A DNA stretch of 64,000 nt, taken from positions 62,001-126,000 of the forward strand of contig NZ_JAEK01000008.1 in the NCBI RefSeq assembly GCF_000518865.1, given 5' to 3'. Position numbers and translations under genes: made by a program. Under the pieces are notes generated by a model that was not told the DNA's origin, searched no databases, and saw only the letters and a program-made list of their open reading frames with translations. Positions 9,713 to 20,810 of the stretch are shown here, piece by piece. Within the stretch, counting starts at the first letter, position 1, and each line of letters opens with the position of its first letter. The DNA comes from Bacillus sp. J37 (GTDB lineage: Bacteria > Bacillota > Bacilli > Bacillales > Bacillaceae).

Positions 9713-10528
9713 ATGAGTAGATTACTACGTAAACCAGACCAAAAGGAATTGGCAAAAGGTGTTACGCTTGTACATGATGTGACATCTGAAAATTCAACTT
9801 TAGAGTATGTTGGCTTTAAAATGATTGATATGGCATCAGGTGCAAAATATACAGAAACCTTAAGGAAACAAGAATGCTGTATCGTGGCTGTAACAGGACA
9901 AATAGATGTAACTGATCAAGAAGTAACATTTGAACGAATTGGAACGCGTGAATCAGTTTTTGAAAAGAAACCAACTGACAGTGTTTATGTTTCAAATGAT
10001 CAAACTTTTGTAATTGAAGCCGTTAATCAAGCAAGAGTTGCTTTATGTTATTCACCTTCAAACAAACAATTACCAACGAAACTCATAAGTGCCTCTGATA
10101 ATGGTGTGGAGCATAGAGGTACAGGAAATAATAAGCGAATGGTTCATAATATTCTGCCTGATTCTGATCCTTCAGCTAATAGTTTACTAGTTGTAGAGGT
10201 CTTTACAGAAAGTGGTAACTGGTCCAGTTATCCTCCTCATAAGCATGATCAGGATAATCTGCCTGAGGAATCATTTTTGGAAGAAACATATTATCATGAA
10301 ATGAATCCACCGCAGGGCTTTGTGTTCCAACGGGTTTACACTGATGATCGCTCAATAGATGAAACAATGACCGTAGAAAATAGTGACATGGTCATTGTAC
10401 CTGTTGGTTATCATCCAGTTGGAGTTCCTGAAGGATATACGTCTTACTACTTAAATGTAATGGCAGGTCCTACACGAGTTTGGAAGTTTCATAATGATCC
10501 TGACCATGAATGGATGTTAAAACGATAA
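9713..10528 (+). CDS. iolB: 5-Deoxy-glucuronate isomerase IolB
   Basis: A 271-residue cupin-fold isomerase turning 5-deoxy-D-glucuronate into 2-deoxy-5-keto-D-gluconate, after IolD in the pathway. Family features are the duplicated cupin, with the metal-binding segment SSYPPHKHDQDNLPEESFLEE (His, His, Glu) in the second half and the conserved close YYLNVMAGPTRVWKFHNDPDHEWM. The start has AAGGAGG 6 nt upstream. It opens the iolBCDE transcription unit and is 14 bp from iolC. Confidence 0.95.
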   Translation: MSRLLRKPDQKELAKGVTLVHDVTSENSTLEYVGFKMIDMASGAKYTETLRKQECCIVAVTGQIDVTDQEVTFERIGTRESVFEKKPTDSVYVSNDQTFVIEAVNQARVALCYSPSNKQLPTKLISASDNGVEHRGTGNNKRMVHNILPDSDPSANSLLVVEVFTESGNWSSYPPHKHDQDNLPEESFLEETYYHEMNPPQGFVFQRVYTDDRSIDETMTVENSDMVIVPVGYHPVGVPEGYTSYYLNVMAGPTRVWKFHNDPDHEWMLKR

Positions 10529-10542
10529 CAAAAGGAGATGTG

Positions 10543-11541
10543 ATGGACATGAAAGTGAATTTTAATACTGATAGAGAGTTTGATATTATCGCAATTGGCC
10601 GTGCATGTATTGATTTAAATGCTGTTGAATATAACCGCCCAATGGAAGAGACAATGACATTCTCAAAGTATGTTGGTGGATCTCCTGCAAACATAGCAAT
10701 AGGAAGTGCAAAACTAGGTTTGAAAGCAGGTTTTATTGGAAAGCTTGCTGATGATCAGCACGGTCGTTTTATTGAAAAATATATGAGAAATGCTGGGATT
10801 GATACGACGAATTTTGTTGTCGATCAAGAAGGCCATAAAACCGGATTGGCGTTTACAGAAATTAAAAGCCCGGAGGAATGCAGCATCCTTATGTACCGTC
10901 AAGATGTTGCAGATCTTTATTTAACTCCGGCAGAAGTGAAAGAGGACTACATTAAAAGGTCAAAAGTTTTACTTGTATCAGGTACTGCACTTTCTAAAAG
11001 TCCGTCTCGTGAAGCTGTTATTAAGGCAGTTCGTTTGGCTAAAAAGAATGATGTTAAAGTCATTTTTGAATTAGACTACCGTCCATATTCATGGGAAAAC
11101 CAAGAGGAAACAGCCGTATATTACTCCTTGGTTGCAGAGCAATCAGACATTGTCATTGGAACTCGTGATGAATATGATGCCCTTGAAAACCGAATAACAG
11201 AAGGTGAAAACGAGGATACTGTTACCTACTTATTTAAGCATTCTCCTGAATTAGTCGTAATTAAACATGGTGTTGAAGGGTCTTATGCGTATACAAAGTC
11301 AGGTGAAACATTTAGAGGAAAAGCCTACAAAACAAAGGTATTAAAAACTTTTGGCGCCGGAGATTCCTATGCTTCAGCTTTTCTTTTCGCACTAATTTCA
11401 GGAAAAGATATTGAAACAGCATTAAAGTATGGGAGTGCATCAGCATCTATCGTTGTAGGTAAACACAGCTCATCAGAAGCAATGCCGACAGTAGAAGAAA
11501 TTGAGGCATTAATTGATAAAAATGAAACAATATCTGTTTGA
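10543..11541 (+). CDS. iolC: 5-Dehydro-2-deoxygluconokinase IolC
   Basis: A 332-residue PfkB/ribokinase-family kinase that phosphorylates 2-deoxy-5-keto-D-gluconate at C6. The N-terminal substrate-binding glycines are in YVGGSPANIAIGSAKLG and the C-terminal anion hole with the catalytic Asp is FGAGDSYASAF. The ATG at 10543 follows AAAGGAG by 5 nt; another ATG two codons on (10549) is also possible. The frame is open back into iolB, but that part is not expected to be translated. It produces the IolR inducer. Confidence 0.95.
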   Translation: MDMKVNFNTDREFDIIAIGRACIDLNAVEYNRPMEETMTFSKYVGGSPANIAIGSAKLGLKAGFIGKLADDQHGRFIEKYMRNAGIDTTNFVVDQEGHKTGLAFTEIKSPEECSILMYRQDVADLYLTPAEVKEDYIKRSKVLLVSGTALSKSPSREAVIKAVRLAKKNDVKVIFELDYRPYSWENQEETAVYYSLVAEQSDIVIGTRDEYDALENRITEGENEDTVTYLFKHSPELVVIKHGVEGSYAYTKSGETFRGKAYKTKVLKTFGAGDSYASAFLFALISGKDIETALKYGSASASIVVGKHSSSEAMPTVEEIEALIDKNETISV

Positions 11542-11555
11542 TAGAGGTGGAAAAA

Positions 11556-13469
11556 ATGGAAACAATTCGATTAACAACAGCGCAAGCTTTGGTTAAATTT
11601 ATACAGCAACAATATGTTTCAATTGATGGTCAAGAACATCCTTTTGTTGAAGGAATCTTTAACATCTTTGGACATGGCAATGTATTAGGTTTTGGAGAGG
11701 CACTTGAACAAAATCCCGGAAACTTAAAAATAATACAAGGGAAAAACGAGCAAGGAATGGCACATGCTGCAATTGCTTATAGTAAACAAATGCTAAGAAA
11801 GAAAATTTATGCGGTTACAACTTCAAGTGGTCCAGGTTCTGCAAACTTAGTTACGGCTGCAGGTACAGCACTTGCTAATAATATTCCGATTCTTTTACTT
11901 CCTGCAGACACATATGCAACGCGCCAGCCTGATCCGGTTTTACAACAGGTAGAGCAGGAACATAGTATTGCAATAACAACAAATGATGCTCTTCAGCCAT
12001 TATCCCGATATTGGGATCGAATTACACGTCCAGAACAGTTAATGTCAAGCTTAATTCGTGCATTTGAAGTGATGACAGATCCAGCAAAGGCAGGTCCGGC
12101 TACCATCTGTATTTCCCAGGATATAGAAGGGGAAGCATATGATTATGATATAAAGTTCTTTGAAAAACGAGTACATTATATTGACCGCCGTCTCCCTAAC
12201 CAACGTGAATTAGATGGAGCAGCTAAGCTAATTAAAACAAGCAAAAAACCAGTAATTGTTGTTGGTGGAGGAGCAAAGTATTCAGAAGCAAGAGAAGCTC
12301 TCATCGAAATTTCGGAAAGATATAATATTCCATTAGTTGAAACACAGGCTGGTAAATCAGCTGTTGAATCTTCATTTAAATACAACCTTGGAGGACTAGG
12401 AATTACCGGAACTTCCGCAGCGAATAAAGCGGCACAACAAGCTGATCTCATTATTGGTATCGGTACAAGATTTACAGATTTCGCCACATCCTCTAAAACA
12501 ATCTTTAACTTTGAAACTACTAAATTCTTAAACATAAATGTTAGTCGTATGCAAGCATATAAATTAGATGCCTTTCCAGTCGTGGCAGACGCTAAGTCTA
12601 CAATTGAAGCCTTAATTCCTTTGTTGGAAGGATATAAGAGTGATTTCGGCACCCATATTGATGAGTTGCAAGAAGAATGGTTAGCCGAACGTGATAGATT
12701 AAGCAAGGTGACATTTACTAGAGAAAACTTTGATCCGGAAATAAAAAATCATTTCTCTCAAGAATTATTAAATGAATATGCAGATGCATTAAATACGGAA
12801 TTACCGCAGACAACTGCATTGCTTACAATCAATGAAACAATTGATCCGGAAAGTATTATCATCTGTGCTGCAGGGTCACTACCTGGTGATCTTCAACGAC
12901 TATGGCATTCAGAAGTACCAAATACATATCACCTTGAGTACGGTTATTCTTGTATGGGATATGAGGTTTCCGGTACATTGGGTTTAAAACTGGCTGAGCC
13001 GGATACGGAAGTATACGCAATTGTTGGAGATGGAAGCTTCCTTATGCTACATTCTGAATTTATTACAGCCATTCAATACAACAAGAAAATTAATATTCTT
13101 CTTTTTGATAACTCTGGTTACGGATGTATTAACAACTTACAAATGGATTTCGGAAATGGTAGCTATTTCTGTGAATTCAGAACAGATGAAAACCAAATTA
13201 TGAACATTGATTATGCAAAAGTAGCTGAAGGATATGGAGCAAAGGCATATCGCGCAAATACAGTTGAAGAATTAAAATCAGCCCTTGAGGATGCGAAAAA
13301 TCAAGATACATCAACATTAATCGAAATGAAAGTGCTGCCAAAAACGATGACAGATGGGTATGATGGCAGCTGGTGGAATTTAGGTGTACCAGAAGTTTCA
13401 CCTCAAGAAGGTGTCCAAAAGTCATACGAGACAAAGCAACAAAAACTACAAAATGCAAAGAAATATTAA
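11556..13469 (+). CDS. iolD: 3D-(3,5/4)-trihydroxycyclohexane-1,2-dione hydrolase IolD
   Basis: A 637-residue thiamine-diphosphate enzyme that opens the diketo-inositol ring to 5-deoxy-glucuronate. The three-domain layout of acetolactate-synthase-like enzymes is clear: an N-terminal PYR domain with the catalytic Glu in [11 protein letters not shown], a central domain ([21 protein letters not shown]), and a C-terminal PP domain with the cofactor motif [11 protein letters not shown] through [11 protein letters not shown]. The start is the ATG after AGAGGTGG; an upstream TTG overlapping iolC is ignored. It lies 14 bp after iolC. Confidence 0.95.
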   Translation: METIRLTTAQALVKFIQQQYVSIDGQEHPFVEGIFNIFGHGNVLGFGEALEQNPGNLKIIQGKNEQGMAHAAIAYSKQMLRKKIYAVTTSSGPGSANLVTAAGTALANNIPILLLPADTYATRQPDPVLQQVEQEHSIAITTNDALQPLSRYWDRITRPEQLMSSLIRAFEVMTDPAKAGPATICISQDIEGEAYDYDIKFFEKRVHYIDRRLPNQRELDGAAKLIKTSKKPVIVVGGGAKYSEAREALIEISERYNIPLVETQAGKSAVESSFKYNLGGLGITGTSAANKAAQQADLIIGIGTRFTDFATSSKTIFNFETTKFLNINVSRMQAYKLDAFPVVADAKSTIEALIPLLEGYKSDFGTHIDELQEEWLAERDRLSKVTFTRENFDPEIKNHFSQELLNEYADALNTELPQTTALLTINETIDPESIIICAAGSLPGDLQRLWHSEVPNTYHLEYGYSCMGYEVSGTLGLKLAEPDTEVYAIVGDGSFLMLHSEFITAIQYNKKINILLFDNSGYGCINNLQMDFGNGSYFCEFRTDENQIMNIDYAKVAEGYGAKAYRANTVEELKSALEDAKNQDTSTLIEMKVLPKTMTDGYDGSWWNLGVPEVSPQEGVQKSYETKQQKLQNAKKY

Positions 13470-13482
13470 TAGAGGTGAGCTC

Positions 13483-14394
13483 ATGAATAATCAAAATATT
13501 GTTTGGGGAATTGCTCCCATTGGTTGGAGAAATGATGATATACCGGAAATTGGGAAGGAAAATACGTTATCACATCTGTTAAGTGATATTGTTGTTGCAG
13601 GTTTTCAAGGAACAGAGGTTGGAGGATTTTTCCCGGAACCAAAAATTTTAAATAAAGAGCTTAATCTACGAAATTTAAAAATTGCCGGTAAATGGTTTAG
13701 TAGCTTTATTATTCGAGACGGTCTGAAAGAAGTTGCTAAAGAATTTCATCATCATTGTGCATATCTTCAAGAAGTGAATGCCAGTGTGGCTGTAGTGTCA
13801 GAACAGACATACAGTATTCAAGGAACTGAAAAGAATGTGTTTGGAGAAAAGCCGTACTTTACTGATGAAGAGTGGGATGTTTTATGCGTAGGGTTAAATG
13901 AGCTTGGAAAAATAGCAGAACAGTATAATCTTAAACTCGTTTTCCATCACCATATGGGTACAGGTGTGCAAACTTTAGAAGAAATTAATCGTCTTATGGA
14001 GAACACAGACCCTAATCATGTTCATTTACTTTATGATACCGGTCATATTTACGTTTCAGATAGGGATTATATGTCGCTTTTGATTAAGCATATTGATCGT
14101 ATCAAACACGTTCACTTTAAAGATTCACGACAAGAAGTACTAAATCAATGTAGAGAAAAAGGGAGATCATTTTTACAGTCATTTTTAAATGGAATGTTTA
14201 CTGTTCCTGGAGATGGATGTATTGATTTCACAGAGGTCTATCAGTTCTTGCTTGATCACAATTATAAAGGATGGATCGTCATTGAAGCAGAACAAGATCC
14301 AGCCATAGCTCACCCTTTAGAATATGCTTTGCTTACGAGAAAATATATTGATGAAAAGCTCCTTAAAACAAAGGACGAAATCGTTAAAAACTAA
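13483..14394 (+). CDS. iolE: Inosose dehydratase IolE
   Basis: A 303-residue TIM-barrel enzyme of the AP endonuclease-2 / xylose isomerase-like superfamily that dehydrates scyllo-inosose to the trihydroxy-dione used by IolD. Typical segments are [17 protein letters not shown] at the start, [31 protein letters not shown] and [10 protein letters not shown]. The ATG at 13483 sits 13 bp after iolD behind AGAGGTGAG; an earlier start inside iolD is rejected because it has no site and adds non-conserved residues. It needs a divalent metal in characterised relatives. Confidence 0.95.
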   Translation: MNNQNIVWGIAPIGWRNDDIPEIGKENTLSHLLSDIVVAGFQGTEVGGFFPEPKILNKELNLRNLKIAGKWFSSFIIRDGLKEVAKEFHHHCAYLQEVNASVAVVSEQTYSIQGTEKNVFGEKPYFTDEEWDVLCVGLNELGKIAEQYNLKLVFHHHMGTGVQTLEEINRLMENTDPNHVHLLYDTGHIYVSDRDYMSLLIKHIDRIKHVHFKDSRQEVLNQCREKGRSFLQSFLNGMFTVPGDGCIDFTEVYQFLLDHNYKGWIVIEAEQDPAIAHPLEYALLTRKYIDEKLLKTKDEIVKN

Positions 14395-14458
14395 CTTTAT
14401 GAAAAGTTAATTTTTGCAGGGGCTTAGAGGTTACATGACTCTACCGCCTTTATTGGTA

Positions 14459-14472
14459 TGAAAGCGTTAACC
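14459..14472. promoter_or_regulatory. Intra-operon cre-like site before iolG
   Basis: TGAAAGCGTTAACC matches the cre consensus at 13 of 14 positions and lies 37 bp upstream of the iolG ATG in a 114-bp gap. It may be a roadblock or mark a secondary promoter. Confidence 0.6.
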
Positions 14473-14505
14473 AAGTAGATTGAATAAAATGTTTGGGAGG
14501 AATAG

Positions 14506-15546
<1,041 letters not shown>

Positions 15547-15566
15547 TTTTTAAGGAGAGATGATCT

Positions 15567-16418
15567 ATGAAACTATGCTTTAATCAGGCAACAACATTAG
15601 AAAATTCAAACCTTGTAAAAGATTTAGAGTATTGTGAAGAACATGGTTATGATTTTATTGAGATTCGCACAATGGATAAATTACCAGAATATCTTCAAGA
15701 CCATTCGATTGATGATTTAGCCAATTTCTTTAAATCAAACCACATCAAGCCTTTGGCGCTAAATGCACTTGTTTTCTTTAACAATCGTGATGAAGCCGGG
15801 CTTAAGGAAACAATTGCTGAATTTAAAAACATGCTGGAAGTAGCAGGAGAAATTGGTGCTCAATATATCGTAGCTGTTCCACTTGTAACACAAGAGAAAA
15901 TCTTGAAAACAGATATTAAAGATAGTTGTGTAGAAGTGTTAAAAGAATTATCAGATCTAGCAAAACCGAATGGTGTTAAAATTGCGTTGGAATTTGTCGG
16001 TCATCCTCAATGTACAGTGAATACTTTTGGTCAAGCCTATGATATTGTGGAAGCGGTTGGTCGCGGAAATGTTGGATTAGTATTAGATGCGTTCCACTTC
16101 CATGCAATGGGATCAAATTTAGAGGATCTTAAAAAAGCTGACGTTTCTAAAATATTCATCTTCCATATTGATGATACAGAGGATTTTCCAATCGGTTTCT
16201 TAACAGATGAAGATCGTGTGTGGCCTGGATTAGGTGCAATTGATTTAGAAAGTATGTTGGACATTTTAAAAGATAAAGGTTATTCAGGTCCGGCATCAGT
16301 AGAAATCTTTAGACCGGAGTACTATCAATTAGATGCAGAAGAAGCAATTAAAACAGCGAAAGAAACTACATTAGAAGTTATTTCTAACTACTATAATGTT
16401 GAAATTGCCTCTAAGTAA
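15567..16418 (+). CDS. iolI: Inosose isomerase IolI
   Basis: A 283-residue TIM-barrel protein of the xylose isomerase-like superfamily, closely similar to Bacillus IolI, which interconverts 2-keto-myo-inositol and 1-keto-D-chiro-inositol so that chiro-inositol can enter the pathway. Recognisable segments are MKLCFNQATTLENSN, EIRTMDKLPEYL, the metal ligands in ALEFVGHPQCTVN and LVLDAFHFHAMGSN, and HIDDTEDFPIGFLTDEDRVWPG. It starts after AAGGAGAG, 20 bp past iolG. Confidence 0.95.
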   Translation: MKLCFNQATTLENSNLVKDLEYCEEHGYDFIEIRTMDKLPEYLQDHSIDDLANFFKSNHIKPLALNALVFFNNRDEAGLKETIAEFKNMLEVAGEIGAQYIVAVPLVTQEKILKTDIKDSCVEVLKELSDLAKPNGVKIALEFVGHPQCTVNTFGQAYDIVEAVGRGNVGLVLDAFHFHAMGSNLEDLKKADVSKIFIFHIDDTEDFPIGFLTDEDRVWPGLGAIDLESMLDILKDKGYSGPASVEIFRPEYYQLDAEEAIKTAKETTLEVISNYYNVEIASK

Positions 16419-16451
16419 GGAATTTTAAACATAGCTAAGGAGGTGTATGCA

Positions 16452-17327
16452 GTGACTTTAGTCCCGATGAAAGAAATGCTTCTAAAAGCAAAAGAAGGGA
16501 TGTATGCTGTCGGTCAATTTAATATAAATAGTTTACAATGGGCTCAGGCAATCCTTCAAGCTGCAGAAGAAGAACAATCACCGGTCATTTTAGCAGCCTC
16601 AGATCGGCTAGTGGAAGACTTAGGTGGATTTAAAACTATTTCTACGATGATAAAAGCTCTAATGGAAGAAATGAACATTACAGTTCCTGTAGTATTACAC
16701 CTTGATCACGGGATGACTGTCAAGAGATGTAAACAAGCTATTGATGCTGGCTTTACATCCGTTATGATTGATGGATCACACTTCTCAATTGATCAAAATA
16801 TTCAAATGACAAAGCAAGTTGTCGATTATGCTCATAATAGAAACGTTTCTGTTGAAGCAGAAGTTGGAACTGTTGGTGGAATGGAAGATGGGCTTATTGG
16901 CGGTGTGAAATATGCTGATCCAAGCGAGTGTGTTCGGCTTGTTGAACAAACAAGGGTAGACGCGCTTGCTGCAGCACTGGGATCTGTTCATGGTCCTTAC
17001 CAAGGTGAGCCGAAACTTGGCTTTGATGAAATGAAGCAAATTTCGGAATTGACGGGAATACCACTTGTCCTGCATGGTGGTTCAGGAATACCTGACTACC
17101 AGATTAGAAAAGCAATAGAATTAGGCCATGCAAAAATTAATGTAAATACAGAGTGTCTACAAGCATGGACAGAAGCGGTGCGAGAGAAGTTAAATAGTGA
17201 CTTGGAATTATACGACCAACGAGCTATTACAACACCAGGTAAAGAAGCTATAGTAAATACTGTTAAGGGGAAAATGAGAGAATTTCAATCAAGTAGAAAA
17301 GCAGTAGCGTTTGCTGAGAGTTTTTAA
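16452..17327 (+). CDS. iolJ: 6-phospho-5-dehydro-2-deoxy-D-gluconate aldolase IolJ
   Basis: A 291-residue class II (zinc) aldolase that cleaves 2-deoxy-5-keto-gluconate 6-phosphate into DHAP and malonate semialdehyde. Zinc and substrate motifs are HLDHG, VEAEVGTVGG, GSVHGPYQGEP, LHGGSGIP and AKINVNTE. The start is GTG at 16452, 8 nt from AAGGAGG; the in-frame GTG at 16443 lies within the ribosome binding site and is not used. The related enzyme class is fructose-bisphosphate aldolase, but position and the FNINSLQW segment favour IolJ. Confidence 0.94.
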   Translation: MTLVPMKEMLLKAKEGMYAVGQFNINSLQWAQAILQAAEEEQSPVILAASDRLVEDLGGFKTISTMIKALMEEMNITVPVVLHLDHGMTVKRCKQAIDAGFTSVMIDGSHFSIDQNIQMTKQVVDYAHNRNVSVEAEVGTVGGMEDGLIGGVKYADPSECVRLVEQTRVDALAAALGSVHGPYQGEPKLGFDEMKQISELTGIPLVLHGGSGIPDYQIRKAIELGHAKINVNTECLQAWTEAVREKLNSDLELYDQRAITTPGKEAIVNTVKGKMREFQSSRKAVAFAESF

Positions 17328-17389
17328 CAAGAGACTAAGGCTGTGTGCTTAAAGGGACCTTCTATTAAACGAGGCAGTGAATTATGGAG

Positions 17390-17520
17390 TTGCAAAAAAA
17401 CTAGTGAAAATTGCAAAAAAATAAAAAAAGTTGCAAGAATAATTTCATTTATGCAAAATAACTGAAAGAGTTGCAAAAAAATCACATAATTTGCAAGAAT
17501 GAGTTCACTTAATTTCAAAA
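17390..17520. repeat. 20-bp-phased TTGCAA tandem array
   Basis: Degenerate repeats with core TTGCAA(A/G)AA begin at 17390, 17411, 17431, 17451 (ATGCAA), 17471, 17491 and, most decayed, 17512 (TTTCAA). The spacing is 21, 20, 20, 20, 20 and about 20 bp. The period is not a multiple of three, so it is not a coding repeat. The A-tracts repeat about every two helical turns, which would bend DNA. It fills the gap between iolJ and the LacI gene; I saw no terminator there. Confidence 0.8.
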
Positions 17521-17780
17521 ATGCCATAGATTGTCCGATTGAACGGTGCTTTTTACTCATTGATCAAGTAGTTTTTGTGTCCATACTTTCACTTTTTTTC
17601 TTATTTCTTACTTAACATATCAAAAAATCGTTTTTATTTCTTTCACGTGGTAAAATAGTTTGGAATTGACCCTTTCTTAAATTTCTTAATAAACGATATA
17701 TAGAATAAACGAATGAAAACGAGTGTGGAGTTTAGATACTATTTCTGCTTCATTGTGTCAGCTGAAGGTGAGTGAAATAA

Positions 17781-18773
17781 ATGAAAATGAGTGATGTTGC
17801 AAAATTAGCCAATGTATCGCCTGCAACAGTTTCCAGGGTGTTAAGTAATCCTGATTTAGTCAGCAAAGAAACTAGGGAAAAAGTGATGGAGGTTATCAAT
17901 AAAGTAAATTATAAGCCCCATATTGTGGCAAGGCAGTTTAGAACAAAGGAAACGAAAATTATACTTGTCGTCGTGCCTGATATTACAAGCGCTTTCTTCT
18001 CAAAGGTTTTACGGGGGATCGAACATGTCGCTGTTCAAAATGGCTACCAGGTTATTTTAGGAGATACTGAAAACGATACTGAAAGAGAACAAGAATATAT
18101 CAATTTATTACTGCAAAAACAAGCGGATGGAATGGTCCTATTAACGGCCAGACAAGATAAAACCCAACTGGAAGAGATAGCTGAGCATTTTCCAATGGTT
18201 TTGGCGTGCGAGTATATGGATGGGTTAAATGTTCCCACCGTTTCAATCGATAACATTAGTAGTGCGAGAAAAGCGACAGAACATTTAATTCAGCAGGGAC
18301 ATACAAAAATTGCTCATATTACAGGACCTATAAATGTAATCCTAAGCAGGGATCGATTAAGAGGCTTTCAACAAGCAATGATGAGTCATGATTTGGAAAT
18401 TGATTCAGTATATATTCAGGAAGGTGACTTTACCTTTGAATCAGGCTATCATCAAATGTTAAAGTTACTAGCCTTAGAAAACCCGCCTTCAGCTGTTTTC
18501 GTTTTTAATGATGAAATGGCAATGGGTGCAATAAAAGCTGTGAAAGATAGTCATTTGTCAGTACCGGAAGATGTGGCTGTTGTTGGGTTTGATAATATAA
18601 AAATGTCTTCTGTGATTGAGCCGAATTTAACAACAATTAATCAGCCTAAGTACGAAATAGGGAAAAAGGCAATGGAGTTATTATTAAAATTAATCAATGG
18701 TGAATCTCTTCAAAAGAAAAAGTTTGTTATGAAGGATGAACTGATTATCAGAGAATCATCAGTGAAAAATTAG
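17781..18773 (+). CDS. LacI-family transcriptional regulator in the iol cluster
   Basis: A 330-residue LacI/GalR repressor: helix-turn-helix at residues 2-25 (MSDVAKLANVSPATVSRVLS), hinge region around 45-58, then a periplasmic-binding-protein-like effector domain (VPDITSAFFSKVLRGIE, GHTKIAHITGP, VFVFNDEMAMGAIKA, VGFDNI). It is flanked by iolJ and iolA. LacI-type palindromes lie upstream of iolA, iolB and possibly of itself, so I infer that it controls part of the inositol genes alongside IolR. CcpA is excluded by the sequence and context, but the effector is unknown. Confidence 0.88.
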   Translation: MKMSDVAKLANVSPATVSRVLSNPDLVSKETREKVMEVINKVNYKPHIVARQFRTKETKIILVVVPDITSAFFSKVLRGIEHVAVQNGYQVILGDTENDTEREQEYINLLLQKQADGMVLLTARQDKTQLEEIAEHFPMVLACEYMDGLNVPTVSIDNISSARKATEHLIQQGHTKIAHITGPINVILSRDRLRGFQQAMMSHDLEIDSVYIQEGDFTFESGYHQMLKLLALENPPSAVFVFNDEMAMGAIKAVKDSHLSVPEDVAVVGFDNIKMSSVIEPNLTTINQPKYEIGKKAMELLLKLINGESLQKKKFVMKDELIIRESSVKN

Positions 18774-18868
18774 GAAAGCCATGGAATGGATGATGCCTGT
18801 TTCTTCATTCCTTGGCGGAAAAGTTAGGATATTCGTACTAAATAAGTTGTTTTTACAATGAAAGTTGA

Positions 18869-18882
18869 TGTAATCGATTTCA
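18869..18882. promoter_or_regulatory. LacI/cre-type operator TGTAATCGATTTCA
   Basis: One base from the perfect palindrome at 19078-19091; about 330 bp upstream of iolA. Confidence 0.6.
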
Positions 18883-19077
18883 AATAATTCACTAAATAAA
18901 AACGAAAAATAAATATATATGATACCGAGATTAATAATTTGTTTCTAATAGTATAAACCTTTGAAAACCTTATTATTTTAAAGGATTTTAATGTAGAGAA
19001 TATTCAAAAAAACGTTTACATGGTTTCGTTTTTCATTTAGAATGAGTCTTGTAGGAAAGTTATATTGAAGGTTTTAC

Positions 19078-19091
19078 TGAAATCGATTTCA
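19078..19091. promoter_or_regulatory. Perfect palindromic operator TGAAATCGATTTCA upstream of iolA
   Basis: Identical to the site at 9658-9671 before iolB and 123 bp upstream of the iolA start. It links the two iol transcription units to one regulator. Confidence 0.75.
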
Positions 19092-19159
19092 TTAAAAAGT
19101 TGCTTATGTAACCAGCTACTACTTTTCACGATCTATACTAGTTTGCTAGTTAGAGAAAA

Positions 19160-19173
19160 TGAAAACGATTAAC
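19160..19173. promoter_or_regulatory. Operator-like TGAAAACGATTAAC before iolA
   Basis: A weaker relative of the same operator, 41 bp upstream of the iolA ATG, the same distance as the iolB site from its gene. Confidence 0.5.
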
Positions 19174-19214
19174 GTAGTGTAATATAGATTGTTAAAAAGG
19201 GAGGAGTATTGATT

Positions 19215-20675
19215 ATGTCAAACACAGTAACAGTTCAACATTTAAGAAACTATATTGGTGGTAAATGGATAGAATCTAATTCCGAAAAAACAGAAGTTGT
19301 TCCAAACCCTGCAACTGGTGAAACATTAGCTCATGTACCCCTTTCTAGTCGTGAGGACCTGGATCATGCAGTTGAAGTAGCGGCAGAAGCGTTTAAAACT
19401 TGGAGCACAACGGCAGTACCTCGCAGGGCAAGAGTGCTTTTTAAATATCAACAATTACTTGTAGAGAATTGGGATGAATTAGCCCGCTTAGTAACCTTGG
19501 AAAATGGTAAAAGCTATAACGAAGCATACGGTGAAGTGCAACGTGGGATTGAATGTGTAGAGTTTGCAGCAGGTGCTCCTACTTTAATGATGGGAAAACA
19601 GCTTCCTGATATTGCTACAAATGTTGAATCAGGAATGTACCGCTATCCAATCGGTGTAATCGGGGGAATTTCACCATTTAATTTTCCTATGATGGTACCT
19701 TGTTGGATGTTCCCATTAGCGATTGCTTGTGGAAATACTTTCATATTAAAGCCTTCCGAGCGTACACCATTACTCGCAAATCGCCTTGCTGAATTATTTA
19801 CAGAAGCAGGTTTACCAGATGGAGTTTTAAACATCGTTCACGGTGCACATGATGTTGTAAATGGTTTACTCGAGCATCCACAAGTAAAAGGAATTTCATT
19901 CGTAGGTTCTCAACCAGTTGCAGAATATGTATACAAAACCGCATCAAATCATGGCAAACGTGTTCAAGCTCTTGCAGGTGCAAAAAATCACTCAATCGTT
20001 ATGCCTGATGCAGACTTAGATGGTGCTGTTAACCAAATCATGAACGCTGCATACGGATCAGCTGGAGAAAGATGTATGGCTGCTGCAGTTGTCGTTGCAG
20101 TTGGAGAAGTTGCAGATCCATTTATGGAAAAATTAGTGGAAGCAGTTAATAACATCACAATCGGAAATGGGTTAGAGAAAGGAGTTTTCCTTGGACCAGT
20201 TATCCGTGATTCACATAAAGAAAAAACTGAGAGATACATTGAACTTGGAGAAAAAGAAGGAGCTACATTAGTACGTGATGGGCGGAAAGATGCGGCTGCT
20301 TCCGGTGAAGGCTACTTTGTAGGACCAACCATTTTTGACCATGTTAATACGGAAATGACCATTTGGAAAGAAGAAATCTTTGCTCCTGTATTATCAGTTG
20401 TTCGTGTCAATACATTAGAAGAAGCTATTGCTTTAACAAATGAATCTGATTTCGCAAATGGCGCATGTATTTACACAACGAACGGCAGTCATGTACGACA
20501 ATTCCGTGAAACAATAGATGCGGGGATGTTAGGTGTTAACTTAGGAGTTCCGGCACCGATGGCGTTCTTCCCATTCTCTGGTTGGAAGAAATCATTCTAC
20601 GGAGATCTACATGCAAATGGAACGGATGGTGTAGAATTCTATACTCGTAAAAAGATGGTAACAGCTCGCTGGTAA
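19215..20675 (+). CDS. iolA: Methylmalonate/malonate-semialdehyde dehydrogenase (CoA-acylating) IolA
   Basis: A 486-residue aldehyde dehydrogenase that turns malonate semialdehyde plus CoA and NAD into acetyl-CoA and CO2, the last inositol step; it can also act in valine degradation (MmsA). Motifs include [40 protein letters not shown] and the nucleophile Cys287 in AGERCMAA, with a Gln-Ala-Leu-Ala-Gly-Ala-Lys-Asn segment as in CoA-dependent members. The ATG at 19215 lies 8 nt after GGGAGGAG; the TTG at 19209 is too close. It is separated from iolJ by the LacI gene, unlike the B. subtilis order where iolA comes first. Confidence 0.95.
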   Translation: MSNTVTVQHLRNYIGGKWIESNSEKTEVVPNPATGETLAHVPLSSREDLDHAVEVAAEAFKTWSTTAVPRRARVLFKYQQLLVENWDELARLVTLENGKSYNEAYGEVQRGIECVEFAAGAPTLMMGKQLPDIATNVESGMYRYPIGVIGGISPFNFPMMVPCWMFPLAIACGNTFILKPSERTPLLANRLAELFTEAGLPDGVLNIVHGAHDVVNGLLEHPQVKGISFVGSQPVAEYVYKTASNHGKRVQALAGAKNHSIVMPDADLDGAVNQIMNAAYGSAGERCMAAAVVVAVGEVADPFMEKLVEAVNNITIGNGLEKGVFLGPVIRDSHKEKTERYIELGEKEGATLVRDGRKDAAASGEGYFVGPTIFDHVNTEMTIWKEEIFAPVLSVVRVNTLEEAIALTNESDFANGACIYTTNGSHVRQFRETIDAGMLGVNLGVPAPMAFFPFSGWKKSFYGDLHANGTDGVEFYTRKKMVTARW

Positions 20676-20690
20676 TGTAAAAGGTTAGAT

Positions 20691-20735
20691 GGAACAATCC
20701 TACACATTACAATGATCAATTTCATGGATTGTTCC
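20691..20735 (+). terminator. Possible weak terminator after iolA
   Basis: GGAACAATCC pairs perfectly with GGATTGTTCC across a 25-nt loop, without a T run. It may attenuate or protect the iolA mRNA rather than end it, since iolH follows. Confidence 0.45.
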
Positions 20736-20810
20736 TATAAATCTAATATTTCGACTTAATAAGAGAAGATAAATATTAAATAAAAACAACTTAAAAAGGA
20801 GAGGTTTCCA

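Larger units (their letters stand above)
18774..19214. other. iolA promoter region
   Basis: About 440 bp holding three operator-like sequences (18869, 19078, 19160) and an AT-rich leader. AAACGTTTACATGGTTTCG at 19010-19028 is also operator-like. No open frame seen. Confidence 0.6.

Noticed and set aside
17324-17560. Minus-strand open frame of 78 codons across the TTGCAA array
   Set aside because: It only translates the repeat (period not divisible by three), has no ribosome binding site and no recognisable protein pattern.
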